This document shows positions 13,477 through 21,401 of a stretch of 21,449 nt of DNA, piece by piece. Position 1 is the stretch's first letter; each line of letters starts with the position of its first letter. Below the pieces are notes generated by a model. It was not told the origin of the DNA. It saw only the letters and a program-made list of their open reading frames with translations, and did no database searches. The stretch comes from JAGIBJ01 sp047604965 (lineage in GTDB: Bacteria; Actinomycetota; Thermoleophilia; Solirubrobacterales; Solirubrobacteraceae): NCBI GenBank assembly GCA_047604965.1, contig JASGGQ010000034.1:1-21449 (forward strand). Direction: 5' to 3'. Position numbers and translations under genes: made by a program.

Positions 13477-14910
13477 TCAGGCTGCCGCGCGGCTCCGCAG
13501 CCAGTCGACCAGCAGCCGCGTCCCGTAGGCGCTGGCGCCGCGTGGCGCGTACGGCCGCCCGAGCGACCAGGCGGTGCCGGCGATGTCGAGGTGCGCCCAC
13601 GGCGTATCGCCGGCAAAGCGCGAGAGGAAGTAGCCGCCGGTAATCGTGCCTGCCTTGCGTTCCAAGCTGCCGTTGACGAGGTCGGCATCCGGCGACGACA
13701 TCAGCTTCGCGAACTCGGGGTGCAGCGGCAGCCGCCACGCCAGTTCGCCGGTTCTGCTGCCGGCTTCCAGCAGCTCGTCGGCGAGTGCATCATCGGTGCT
13801 CACCAGGCCCGCGAAGGTGGAGCCGAGGGCGATCGTTACCGCGCCGGTCAGCGTCGCGACATCGACGAGCAGTTCGGCGCCGAGCTGCCGTGCGTGCCAC
13901 AGGCAGTCGCCGAGCACGAGCCGGCCTTCTGCGTCGGTGTTGGTGATCTCGACGGTCGTGCCGTCGGCGGCGGTCACGATGTCGCCCGGTTTGAGTGCGG
14001 TGCTCGATGGCAGGTTCTCCGTCGCGCCGACGACGACCAGCAGATCGAGCGGCAGTTCGAGTTGCGCGACCGCCTGGAGGACGGCGAGCACCACGGCGCC
14101 GCCGGTCATGTCGAACTTCATCTCATGCATCCGCGCCGACGGTTTGATCGAGATGCCGCCGCTGTCGAAGGTGACCGCTTTGCCGACCAGCGCGATCCGC
14201 GGGCCAGTCGCGCTGGGGTGGCGGTAGTGCGCGGTAATCAGTGCCGGCGGCTGGGCGGAGCCCTGAGCGACGCCGAGCAGCATGCCCATCCCGCGAGCCT
14301 GCAAACCGGCCGTACTCTCAATCTCGACTTGAACGTGAGGTAGGTCGTTGGTGAGGGCCTGCACCCGGCGCCCCAGCTCGCTCGGAGTCAAGACATTCGG
14401 GGGCTCGTGCTGCTGCACCCGCGCCCAGTTGGCCGCCTCGGCCGTGCGCTGTGCTGCGGTCGCCGCCGAAGGGTCGCCGCCGACGATCACGAGCTGCTCC
14501 AGCACCGCTTCGGCCGGTGCCGGCTCCTTGCGGGGCGCGTCGTACTTCCACGCCCGCAAAAGCGTCCCCTCGACCAGCGCGCCGGTCGCGACGACCGGAT
14601 CGGTGCCGGCCGGCACCATCCAATGCAGTGTGCTCGCGCCGAGCGCCTGCGCACGCGCCTGCGCTAGCGCCGCCGCGACCCGCAACTCCTCGCCGCCCGG
14701 TTCGCCGGCCCCAACGCCGACCACGATGACGCGGGCATCGCCGTCGTGGAGGTGCGCGACCCAGCCGGAGCGCCGCCGCACCTCGCCGCGCGCCTCAGCG
14801 TCGGCGACCAGCGCGCCAAACGGGCCGGGAACCGGTGCGTCGTCGGCGAGCGCGATCGCGACGACATCGCGCGAATCGGCGGGGAGGGAGGGGGCGACCG
14901 AGACCTTCAT
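13477..14910 (-). CDS. pepA: Leucyl aminopeptidase (M17 family, PepA)
   Basis: This cytosolic two-metal aminopeptidase removes N-terminal residues from peptides. The 477-aa protein has the variable N-terminal domain (1-160) and the catalytic domain. Metal and catalytic residues line up with E. coli PepA at matching spacing: Lys244 and Asp249 (GKAVTFDSGG), Lys256, Asp267 (MKFDMTGGA), and Asp326/Glu328/Arg330 in the signature NTDAEGRLVL. VDVATLTGA, ADLVNGS and WAHLDIAGTAW are also family blocks. The more common GKG before the first motif is GKA here. AGGAG lies 3 bases before the ATG. It runs opposite to its neighbours and shows no link to the flagellar genes; it is likely housekeeping. Confidence 0.96.
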   Translation of the reverse strand: MKVSVAPSLPADSRDVVAIALADDAPVPGPFGALVADAEARGEVRRRSGWVAHLHDGDARVIVVGVGAGEPGGEELRVAAALAQARAQALGASTLHWMVPAGTDPVVATGALVEGTLLRAWKYDAPRKEPAPAEAVLEQLVIVGGDPSAATAAQRTAEAANWARVQQHEPPNVLTPSELGRRVQALTNDLPHVQVEIESTAGLQARGMGMLLGVAQGSAQPPALITAHYRHPSATGPRIALVGKAVTFDSGGISIKPSARMHEMKFDMTGGAVVLAVLQAVAQLELPLDLLVVVGATENLPSSTALKPGDIVTAADGTTVEITNTDAEGRLVLGDCLWHARQLGAELLVDVATLTGAVTIALGSTFAGLVSTDDALADELLEAGSRTGELAWRLPLHPEFAKLMSSPDADLVNGSLERKAGTITGGYFLSRFAGDTPWAHLDIAGTAWSLGRPYAPRGASAYGTRLLVDWLRSRAAA

Positions 14911-15055
14911 CGGCTCCTACGGTACGCCCCGCGCCGACCGTCGCCCAACGCTGCCCGGCGAGCGTGCCGGTGCAGGCGGGCGCCACGTTACCTCGTCAGT
15001 CCCCTAATCTCCCCGGCCTCGCCCGGCAATCCCTCTCGTCACGAGGCGTCTCACC
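14911..15055. promoter_or_regulatory. Divergent intergenic region between pepA and the thiolase gene
   Basis: This 145-base region must drive pepA leftward and the thiolase rightward. TAATCT at 15005-15010 could be a -10 element for the thiolase, but I find no -35 at good spacing. GAGG at 15043-15046 is the thiolase ribosome site. No operator-like palindrome stands out. Confidence 0.3.
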
Positions 15056-16228
15056 ATGGCCAAAACCGTCATTCTCTCGACTGCTCGCACGCCGATCGGC
15101 AAGCTCAGCGGCGGGCTGTCACCTCTCGCTGCCACCGAACTCGGCGGTATTGCGATCCGTAGCGCGCTTGAACGCGCGGGGGTTGCGCCCGACCAGATCG
15201 AGCACGTCGTGATGGGTCAGGTGCTGCAAGGTGGCGCCGGGCAGATCCCGTCGCGCCAGGCGCAGATCGCCGCCGGTATCCCGATCGGCGTCAGCTCCGA
15301 GACGATCAACAAGGTGTGTGCCTCCGGGATGCGCGCGATTGCGATCGCCGACTTGCACATCCGCGCTGGCGAAGCCGATGTCGCGATCGGCGGCGGCATG
15401 GAGTCGATGAGCCAGGCGCCGCACGCACTGCCCGGTTCGCGCACCGGCTTCCGTATGGGCCCGGCACAGCTGATCGACCTGATGCAGTACGACGGTCTGA
15501 CCAACGCCTTCACCGGCAAGCAGATGTTCGTTGAAGCGACCGAGGTCGGCGATGAACTCAACATCGGCCGCGCGGAACTCGACGAGTTCGCCGCCCGCTC
15601 GCATGAGCGCGCGCTCGCGTCACGCGACAAGCTGGCCGAGGAGATCGTTCCCGTCACGGTCCCCGGCCGCAAGGGCGACACGATCGTCGAGCTCGACGAA
15701 GGGCCGCGCGAAGGCACCACCGCCGAGTCGCTCAGCAAGCTCAGGGGGCTCGTCAAGGACGGCACGCATACCGCCGGTAACTCCCCGTCGGTCAACGACG
15801 GCGCAGCCGCATTGGTGCTCGCCTCCGAGGAGTGGGCCAAGCAGCACGGCAAGCAGATCCTCGGCGAAATCGTCGCACAAGCGCAGGTCGCCGACGACTT
15901 CCCCTACCTCGCCAAAACCCCGGCCGCAGCCGCTCAGAAGGCGCTCGACAAAGCCGGCCTGAAGGTTGACGACATCGACCTGTGGGAGTTCAACGAGGCG
16001 TTCTCGTCGGTCGGCCTGAACTCGATGAAGGTGCTCGGTCTCACGCCGGAGAACGTCAACGTCAACGGCGGTGCCGTCGCGCTCGGCCACCCGCTCGGCA
16101 TGTCCGGCGCCCGCATCGTCGGCTCGCTGATCCTGGAGCTGGGCCGTCGCGGCGGTGGCCTCGGCGTCGCCGCGATCTGCTCCGGCGGTGGCCAGGGCGA
16201 CGCGATCATCGTCCGCGTCGACGGGTAG
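15056..16228 (+). CDS. Acetyl-CoA C-acyltransferase (thiolase)
   Basis: This is a thiolase II-type enzyme: either acetoacetyl-CoA formation/cleavage or the last step of beta-oxidation. At 390 aa it has the normal length. Nucleophile Cys88 is in INKVCASGMRA, with GGGMESMSQAPH following. NEAF, NGGAVALGHPLGMSGAR (His345) and CSGGGQGDA (Cys375) complete the catalytic set. The loop around residues 155-180 (FTGKQMFVEATEVGDELNIGRAELDEFA) departs from the usual MGxTAEN block, which may reflect a lineage-specific substrate loop. ATG 15056 has GAGG 9 bases upstream. A strong terminator follows, so it seems monocistronic, though the nearby etf genes fit the same acyl-CoA pathway. Specificity (AtoB-like or FadA-like) is not decidable from sequence. 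Confidence 0.95.
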   Translation: MAKTVILSTARTPIGKLSGGLSPLAATELGGIAIRSALERAGVAPDQIEHVVMGQVLQGGAGQIPSRQAQIAAGIPIGVSSETINKVCASGMRAIAIADLHIRAGEADVAIGGGMESMSQAPHALPGSRTGFRMGPAQLIDLMQYDGLTNAFTGKQMFVEATEVGDELNIGRAELDEFAARSHERALASRDKLAEEIVPVTVPGRKGDTIVELDEGPREGTTAESLSKLRGLVKDGTHTAGNSPSVNDGAAALVLASEEWAKQHGKQILGEIVAQAQVADDFPYLAKTPAAAAQKALDKAGLKVDDIDLWEFNEAFSSVGLNSMKVLGLTPENVNVNGGAVALGHPLGMSGARIVGSLILELGRRGGGLGVAAICSGGGQGDAIIVRVDG

Positions 16229-16256
16229 AACGCCGCCGTCACCATCCCGCGCGACC

Positions 16257-16299
16257 CGGGCGCGCCGCTCACGCCGAGCGGCGCGCCCGCGCGCATTTT
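16257..16299 (+). terminator. Rho-independent terminator after the thiolase
   Basis: A perfect 14-bp stem, CGGGCGCGCCGCTC (16257-16270) with GAGCGGCGCGCCCG (16276-16289), closes a 5-nt loop and is followed after six bases by TTTT (16296-16299). It ends before the ATG of the HAD gene at 16323. Confidence 0.8.
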
Positions 16300-16322
16300 C
16301 GGGGCGTACGCTCAGAGCGCCG

Positions 16323-17123
16323 ATGACGGAGCCGACGACCACGCCGGGCGCACGCGCCGCCGCCTTCTTTGATCTCGATCGCACCCTCGTCGCCGGCAGC
16401 AGCGGCGCCGCGATCCTCGTCGAAATGCGCCGGGCCGGCATCCTCAGCCGCCGCGCGCTGCTACGAGAGAGCGCGATCGCCGTGCGCTTTCGCCTGTGGG
16501 GCCTCGACGATGCCGCGACCGATGCGGTATTGACCCGCATCGCCGGCTATATCGCCGGCGTGTCGCAGGAGGCGCTGCACGCCGTCGCCGTCGCCGCGCT
16601 CGGGCGCATCGAGCCGCAGATCTTCCCGGCGGTCGTTGAACGGGTTCGCCGCCACCAGGCTGCGGGAGATCCGGTCTACCTGATTACCGCATCGAGCCAG
16701 GAGTTCGCCGAGCTGTTCGCCGCCTCGCTGGGTTTCGATGGCGCCGTCGGAACTGAGTCGGAGATTGTCGATGGCCACTACACCGGCCGCGCCGGCGGGC
16801 CGTTCATCTATGGCGAAGGCAAGGTCGACGCGCTGCGCCGGCTCGCCGCCATCCACCAACTCGATCTCCCCGGTTCGGTTGCCTACAGCGACTCGATCTC
16901 CGATCTGCCGATGCTGCGCGCGGTCGGCCGCGCGGTCGCCGTCAACCCCGACCGTCAGCTGCGCGTGATCGCCGAGCGAGAGCGCTGGGAGATCCTCGCC
17001 GTCGATCACCTCGCCCGCCACCTGCGCACCGCAACGACCGGTGGAGCGGTCGCCGTGGCGGCACTCGCGGCCGGCTGGATGGCGCTCCGCACGCGCGACC
17101 ATCGCAACGCCGAATCGTGGTGA
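16323..17123 (+). CDS. HAD-IB family phosphatase with C-terminal membrane segment
   Basis: This is a haloacid-dehalogenase hydrolase of the SerB-like IB class. ATG 16323 gives 266 aa. Motif I is FFDLDRTLVAGSS, with nucleophile Asp17 and general acid Asp19. Motif II is YLITASSQEF, a Lys in GEGKVDAL supplies motif III, and motif IV is YSDSISDLPML (188-198). The order EIVDGHYTGR between motifs II and III is typical of HAD-IB proteins annotated as phosphoserine phosphatase-like. A hydrophobic stretch near the end (about 238-254, GGAVAVAALAAGWMAL) could anchor it to the membrane, which SerB lacks. That argues for a lipid or membrane-related phosphomonoester, but the substrate is unknown. Confidence 0.87.
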   Translation: MTEPTTTPGARAAAFFDLDRTLVAGSSGAAILVEMRRAGILSRRALLRESAIAVRFRLWGLDDAATDAVLTRIAGYIAGVSQEALHAVAVAALGRIEPQIFPAVVERVRRHQAAGDPVYLITASSQEFAELFAASLGFDGAVGTESEIVDGHYTGRAGGPFIYGEGKVDALRRLAAIHQLDLPGSVAYSDSISDLPMLRAVGRAVAVNPDRQLRVIAERERWEILAVDHLARHLRTATTGGAVAVAALAAGWMALRTRDHRNAESW

Positions 17124-17233
17124 CCTCAGTCACACTCGACGGCTGCTCAGCAGTCAGCCGACGCCGGAGTAGCTACGGCCAGTACGATCCGCCGGTCCCG
17201 GGTGCGCATGCCCTCCGTCCCGGACGATCCTCC

Positions 17234-17644
17234 ATGACTCAGACCACCGACCGAAAGATCCGGGTTGTCGTCGCCAAACCTGGCCTCGACGGACACGACC
17301 GCGGCGCGAAGATCATCGCTCGCGCGCTGCGTGACGCCGGCATGGAAGTGATCTACACCGGGCTCCACCAGACCCCCGAGCAGATCGTCGAAACCGTGCT
17401 GCAAGAGGACGCCGACGCCGTTGGGCTGTCGATCCTCTCCGGTGCGCACATGACGCTTGTGCCGAAGGTCGTCGAACTGCTCAAAGCCGAAGGCGCAGAC
17501 GACGTGCTCGTCACCGTCGGCGGCACCATCCCGGGCGACGACATCCCCGAGCTCAAACAGCTCGGTGTCGCCGAAGTCTTTACGCCTGGGTCACCGACCC
17601 AAGACATCATCGATTTCATCAACGGCGCCGTGCGTGCCGCCTGA
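17234..17644 (+). CDS. Stand-alone cobalamin-binding domain, methylmalonyl-CoA mutase C-domain type
   Basis: This B12-binding protein probably acts as the small subunit of a split acyl-CoA mutase, such as methylmalonyl-CoA mutase converting (R)-methylmalonyl-CoA to succinyl-CoA. ATG 17234 gives 136 aa, the length of the isolated domain. It has the base-off cobalamin signature: VAKPGLDGHDRGAK with cobalt-ligand His21, then VGLSILSGAHMTLVP and VTVGGTIPGDDIPELK. The catalytic large subunit is not in the window and may lie elsewhere. The frame stays open upstream to 17117, but that region overlaps the HAD gene and adds unrelated residues. The etfB gene follows after 63 bases, consistent with propionyl-CoA or branched-chain acyl-CoA use. 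Confidence 0.88.
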   Translation: MTQTTDRKIRVVVAKPGLDGHDRGAKIIARALRDAGMEVIYTGLHQTPEQIVETVLQEDADAVGLSILSGAHMTLVPKVVELLKAEGADDVLVTVGGTIPGDDIPELKQLGVAEVFTPGSPTQDIIDFINGAVRAA

Positions 17645-17707
17645 CCGGCAACCGCCAGTCAGCGACCCACACCGCCGAACACACCCGCCAAGCAAGGAAG
17701 ATCCGTT

Positions 17708-18493
17708 TTGAAGATCTTGGTCCTGGTCAAAGAGGTTCCGGACGCCGCCGTCGAGAAGACGATCGGCGCCAACGGTCGTATCGACCGCAGCGGTGAGAAA
17801 ACCCTGAACCCCTCTGACACCAACGCCCTCGAAGCCGCCGTTCAGATCAAGGAAGGCGGTGCCGACGTCTCCGAGATCGTCGCCGTCACCGTCGGTCCCG
17901 ACAGCGCAGCCCGCACCCTTCAGGGAGCCGTGTCGCGCGGCGCCGACCGCTCGATCCACCTCAGCGACGAGGGCCTCGCCGGCTCCGACGTGGTCGCTAC
18001 CGGCTACGCGCTCGCTGAGTTGATCAAGCGTGAGAGCCCCGAACTGGTGCTGCTCGGCCAGCAGTCCGACGACGCCGGCTGCTACGCCGTCGGCTCGGTC
18101 GTCGGCGCTTTCCTCGGCCAGCCGGCACTCAGCCAGGTCAGCAAGCTCGAACTCGCCGGCACCACGCTCACCCTTGAGCGCCAGGCCGAATACGGCTACG
18201 ACACGCTGGAGGTCACCCTCCCGGCCGTGATCTCCGTCTCGGACTCCGCCAACGAGCCGCGCTACCCGTCGCTGAAGGCGATCATGGGCGCCAAGAAGAA
18301 GCCGGTCGAGAAGCTCGACCTCGCCGGCGCCGGCATCGACCCGGGCAAGGTCGGCGTCGCCGGCTCCGGCGTTGAATGCGCTGATTTCCAGGCCCCGGCT
18401 CAGAAGCCGGCCGGCACGATCATCACCGACGAAGACACCGCCGCCACGGTCGAACAGATCGTCGCGTGGCTCGACTCGCGCAAGCTCGTCTAG
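17708..18493 (+). CDS. etfB: Electron transfer flavoprotein beta subunit
   Basis: This subunit binds AMP and pairs with EtfA, taking electrons from acyl-CoA dehydrogenases. The start is TTG 17708, supported by AAGGAAG at 17694-17700, 7 bases upstream, and by the conserved beginning MKILVLVKEVPD. The 261-aa product shows EAAVQIKEGG, the nucleotide-binding VTVGPDSAARTLQGAVSRGADR block, the ELVLLGQQSDDAG segment, and the recognition-loop signature ANEPRYPSLKAIMGAKKKP. The etfA gene starts 17 bases after its stop. The pair resembles the group I (beta-oxidation) ETFs rather than FixA/FixB types, judging by the recognition loop, an assignment I hold with moderate certainty. Confidence 0.96.
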   Translation: MKILVLVKEVPDAAVEKTIGANGRIDRSGEKTLNPSDTNALEAAVQIKEGGADVSEIVAVTVGPDSAARTLQGAVSRGADRSIHLSDEGLAGSDVVATGYALAELIKRESPELVLLGQQSDDAGCYAVGSVVGAFLGQPALSQVSKLELAGTTLTLERQAEYGYDTLEVTLPAVISVSDSANEPRYPSLKAIMGAKKKPVEKLDLAGAGIDPGKVGVAGSGVECADFQAPAQKPAGTIITDEDTAATVEQIVAWLDSRKLV

Positions 18494-18510
18494 GGCGAAA
18501 GGAACACACC

Positions 18511-19479
18511 ATGGCGAACATCCTCGTCTACGGCCTCGCCCACGACGGCCAGGTCAACAAGAACTCCCGCGGCGCCGTCAGCGAAGCCGCAAAGGTCGCC
18601 GGCCAGCTCGGCGGTGAAGCGCACGCCGTGCTCGTCGGCTCCGGCGTTGAAGCGCTCGCGCCGCAGCTCGGCTCGGTCGGTGCCACGAAGGTGTGGACGG
18701 TCGACGCCGCTGAAGGCGTCGCGCAGACCGCCGCCGACGCGATCGCCGCGCTCGTCGACGCCCACGGCTACGACTACATCCTCTTCGGCGGCGGCCTGCT
18801 CGGCTTCGAAATCGGCGCCGCCGTCGCCGCGAAGATCGGCGGCGGCCTGACGGTCGAAGCGACCGAGCTGGCCGTCGATGGTGGCAAGCTCGTCGCTAAG
18901 CGCCCGATCTTCGGCGACACGCTGCTCTCGACCTCCAAGTACAAGAGCAAGGGCGTGATCGTTGCCCGCACCAACGCTTTTGAGGTCAACGAGACCGGCG
19001 GCACCGCCGCCGTCGAAGCGTTCAGCGCGCCGGTCAGCGAAGCCGCCAGCCAGGTGACCCTCAAAGTCCGTGGCGAAGCGCGCGGCGCCGATATCAACAT
19101 CGAAGACGCCCAGATCCTGGTCACCGGAGGTCGCGGCCTCGGCAACGCCGACAACTTCTCGGTCGCCGACGGCCTCGCCGCTGCCTTCGGCGCCGGTGCC
19201 GCCGTCGGCGCCACCCGCGCCGTCGTCGACGCCGGCTGGTTCCCGTACGCGGGCCAAGTCGGCCAGACCGGCAAGACCGTCGCACCGAAGCTCTACGTCG
19301 GCCTCGGCGTCTCCGGCGCGATCCAGCACAAGGTCGGCATGCAGTCGTCGGAGAACGTGCTCGCCATCAACAAGGACGAGAACGCGCCGATCTTCGAGTT
19401 CGCCGACTTCGGCGTCGTCGGCGACCTCCACAAGATCGCCCCGGCCCTCACCGAGGCCATCAAGGCCAAGAAGGGCTAA
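18511..19479 (+). CDS. etfA: Electron transfer flavoprotein alpha subunit
   Basis: EtfA holds the redox-active FAD. ATG 18511 follows AAAGGA (18498-18503) at 7 bases and gives 322 aa. The N-terminal domain (to about 190) contains ILFGGGLLGFEIGAAVAAKIGG and KRPIFGDTLLSTSKYKSKG. The C-terminal FAD domain has ILVTGGRGLGNADNF, VVDAGWFPYAGQVGQTGKTV, and the EtfA signature YVGLGVSGAIQHKVGMQSSE followed by AINKDENAPIFEFADFGVVGD. All FAD-contact blocks appear intact. It forms a unit with etfB and is separated from ETF-QO by a long hairpin. Confidence 0.97.
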   Translation: MANILVYGLAHDGQVNKNSRGAVSEAAKVAGQLGGEAHAVLVGSGVEALAPQLGSVGATKVWTVDAAEGVAQTAADAIAALVDAHGYDYILFGGGLLGFEIGAAVAAKIGGGLTVEATELAVDGGKLVAKRPIFGDTLLSTSKYKSKGVIVARTNAFEVNETGGTAAVEAFSAPVSEAASQVTLKVRGEARGADINIEDAQILVTGGRGLGNADNFSVADGLAAAFGAGAAVGATRAVVDAGWFPYAGQVGQTGKTVAPKLYVGLGVSGAIQHKVGMQSSENVLAINKDENAPIFEFADFGVVGDLHKIAPALTEAIKAKKG

Positions 19480-19492
19480 CCAGGCTCCAACG

Positions 19493-19537
19493 GGCGCGTG
19501 TCCGTCCGGCTTCACCCCCGCCGGACGGGCACGCGCC
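19493..19537 (+). terminator. 18-bp hairpin between etfA and the ETF-QO gene
   Basis: Arms 19493-19510 (GGCGCGTGTCCGTCCGGC) and 19520-19537 pair along all 18 positions with a single G-T pair, around the loop TTCACCCCC. No T-run follows. It could partly terminate, protect the etfBA message from 3' decay, or set different levels of ETF and ETF-QO. Confidence 0.6.
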
Positions 19538-19578
19538 GCCTGTTACCCACTGCACCTCTGGCAGCAAGGACCACACTC

Positions 19579-21312
19579 ATGGCCGCAACCACCAACGGAC
19601 ACGCTCCCGCCGAGTTCCCTCCGCCCGTCGACGTCGAGGCCGAGTTCATCGCCGCGCCGCAAGCCGGCGAAGATGAGGCGATCGAAGTCGGCGTCGCGAT
19701 CGTCGGTGGCGGCCCGGCCGGCCTCGCCGCCGCCAACCGCCTGCTCCAGCTCCTCGCCGACGACCCCGAGCTCATGGAACAACTCGGCGAAGTTCCCGTC
19801 GCCGTGATCGAAAAGGGCAAGGCGTGCGGCGCGCACAACCTCTCCGGCGCCGTCATGAAGCCCGGCCCGCTGAAGAGCCTCTTCCCGGACGAAGACCTCA
19901 CCGAACTTCCCGCGATCCGCTGGGTCAACGAGAAGGACGAAGTCTGGTGGCTGACCGAAAAGGGCACGCGGCCGATGCCCGGCCCGACCCCGCCGAACTT
20001 CCAAAACGAAGGCAACTGGGTCACCTCGATCAGCCAACTCTGCCGCTGGATGGCTGAGAAGGCCGAGGAGTCCGGCGCCTATATCCTCACCGAAACCTCC
20101 GCCGCCAAGCTGCTCGTACAAGACGGCATCGTCGAAGGCGTGGTCACCGGCGATAAGGGCCGTGGCAAAGAAGGCGAAGAGCTCGGAAACTTCGAGCCAG
20201 GGATGGAAGTCCACGCCCGCCAAACAGTTCTCGCCGAAGGCAACTGGGGGCACCTCACCGGCGCCGCCATCAAGCACTTCAGCCTCGCTGAAGGCGCCAA
20301 CCCGCCGGTCTGGAAACTCGGCGCCAAAGAGGTTTGGAAGACCAAAGAGCAATGGGATTCCGTCGTCCACTTCTTCGGCTGGCCCGGCCGCTCCAACGTC
20401 AAATGGCACGAAACCGGTATCGGTGGCTGGGTCTACCCGTACGGCGACCACCAAGTCTCGATCGGCATCGTCGTCCCGCTCGGCACCCCCGACGCGACCG
20501 TCTCCGCCCACGACATGCTGCAAACCGTCAAGCAGCACCCGAAGCTCAAGGCGATCCTCGACGGCGGCGAACGCACTGCCTGGGGCGCCAAAGCGATCCA
20601 GGGCGGCGGCTACTGGAGCCAGCCGAAACTCTCGATGCCCGGTGCCGTTCTCGTCGGCGAATCCGGTGGCATGATCGACATGGCCTCGCTCAAGGGCGTT
20701 CACATGGCGATCCAATCCGGCATCATCGCCGCCGAAGAGATCTACAAGTCGCTCAAACTCGGCCAGAAAGACGTCTCCTCCTACGAGACCGCAATCGCCG
20801 AAAGCGACATCGTCGGCAAACGGCTCTACCAGGTCCGCAACAACATGCAGCTCGTCGGCGGCTCCTCGATGCCGTTCAACCTGGCAAAAGCCGGACTCGA
20901 CATCATCACCAAAGGCCGATTCCCCGGCGGCCGCAAGCCGACGCACCGCGACGCCGAAGTCGTCCAAACGATCCCCGAAGCCGGCAAACGCGCCGCCGAC
21001 CTGTATCCCAAACCCGACGGCAAGTACACGTTCGACAAACTCAGTTCCGTCTTCATCACCGGCAACGCGACGCGGGACGACGCACCGAGCCACATCAGGA
21101 TCGAGAAGAACGTTCCGCGGGAAGTCGCCGAGACGTGGAAATGGATGTGCCCCGCCGGCGTCTACGAAATCCCCGACGACGCACCGGAGACCGGCAACGT
21201 CGAGGTGATCGTCAACTACACCAACTGCGTGCAGTGCGGCGCGATCACCGCTCGCGGCGGACGCCTCACGCCGCCTGAGGGTGGCGACGGCCCGGCCTAC
21301 CAAGTCGTCTGA
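19579..21312 (+). CDS. Electron transfer flavoprotein:ubiquinone/menaquinone oxidoreductase
   Basis: ETF-QO is a membrane-bound flavoprotein that passes electrons from reduced ETF to quinone. ATG 19579, with AAGGA 8 bases upstream, gives 577 aa. It has an FAD site VAIVGGGPAGLAAANRL (about 39-55), then EKGKACGAHNLSGAVM. The quinone/membrane region includes FFGWPGRSNVKWHETGIGGW. The second FAD block is GAVLVGESGGMIDMASLKGVHMA. The C-terminal ferredoxin-like part reads WMCPAGVYE (Cys524) and NCVQCGAI (Cys550, Cys553). In classical ETF-QO the motif is C...CxxCxxC, but here the last cysteine position is Ile556. PPEGGDGPAYQ closes the protein as usual. Gene context after etfBA supports the assignment. 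Menaquinone is the likely partner if the host is an actinobacterium. Confidence 0.93.
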   Translation: MAATTNGHAPAEFPPPVDVEAEFIAAPQAGEDEAIEVGVAIVGGGPAGLAAANRLLQLLADDPELMEQLGEVPVAVIEKGKACGAHNLSGAVMKPGPLKSLFPDEDLTELPAIRWVNEKDEVWWLTEKGTRPMPGPTPPNFQNEGNWVTSISQLCRWMAEKAEESGAYILTETSAAKLLVQDGIVEGVVTGDKGRGKEGEELGNFEPGMEVHARQTVLAEGNWGHLTGAAIKHFSLAEGANPPVWKLGAKEVWKTKEQWDSVVHFFGWPGRSNVKWHETGIGGWVYPYGDHQVSIGIVVPLGTPDATVSAHDMLQTVKQHPKLKAILDGGERTAWGAKAIQGGGYWSQPKLSMPGAVLVGESGGMIDMASLKGVHMAIQSGIIAAEEIYKSLKLGQKDVSSYETAIAESDIVGKRLYQVRNNMQLVGGSSMPFNLAKAGLDIITKGRFPGGRKPTHRDAEVVQTIPEAGKRAADLYPKPDGKYTFDKLSSVFITGNATRDDAPSHIRIEKNVPREVAETWKWMCPAGVYEIPDDAPETGNVEVIVNYTNCVQCGAITARGGRLTPPEGGDGPAYQVV

Positions 21313-21359
21313 GCGGATCTCGCTTGCATCTTCCGTTTGCGTGAATCCGACCTGACGGT

Positions 21360-21401
21360 CAACGCAGTGCGCCCCGGCGTCACCCCCGGCGCACAGCGTT
21401 G
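21360..21401 (+). terminator. Hairpin after the ETF-QO gene
   Basis: CAACGC (21360-21365) pairs with GCGTTG (21396-21401) and GTGCGCC (21367-21373) with GGCGCAC (21388-21394), interrupted by one A/A mismatch; the loop ends GTCACCCCC. It lies 47 bases after the stop and has no T-run. Bases after it, to the window end, show no gene. Confidence 0.6.

Noticed and set aside
14988..15010. TTACCT / TAATCT as a sigma-70 promoter for the thiolase
   Set aside because: The spacer would be only 11 bases, so I kept only the intergenic region as a general entry.
17181..17186. TACGAT as a -10 element for the B12-domain gene
   Set aside because: No acceptable -35 lies 16-18 bases upstream. A 6-bp stem at 17140-17160 is too weak to call as a terminator.
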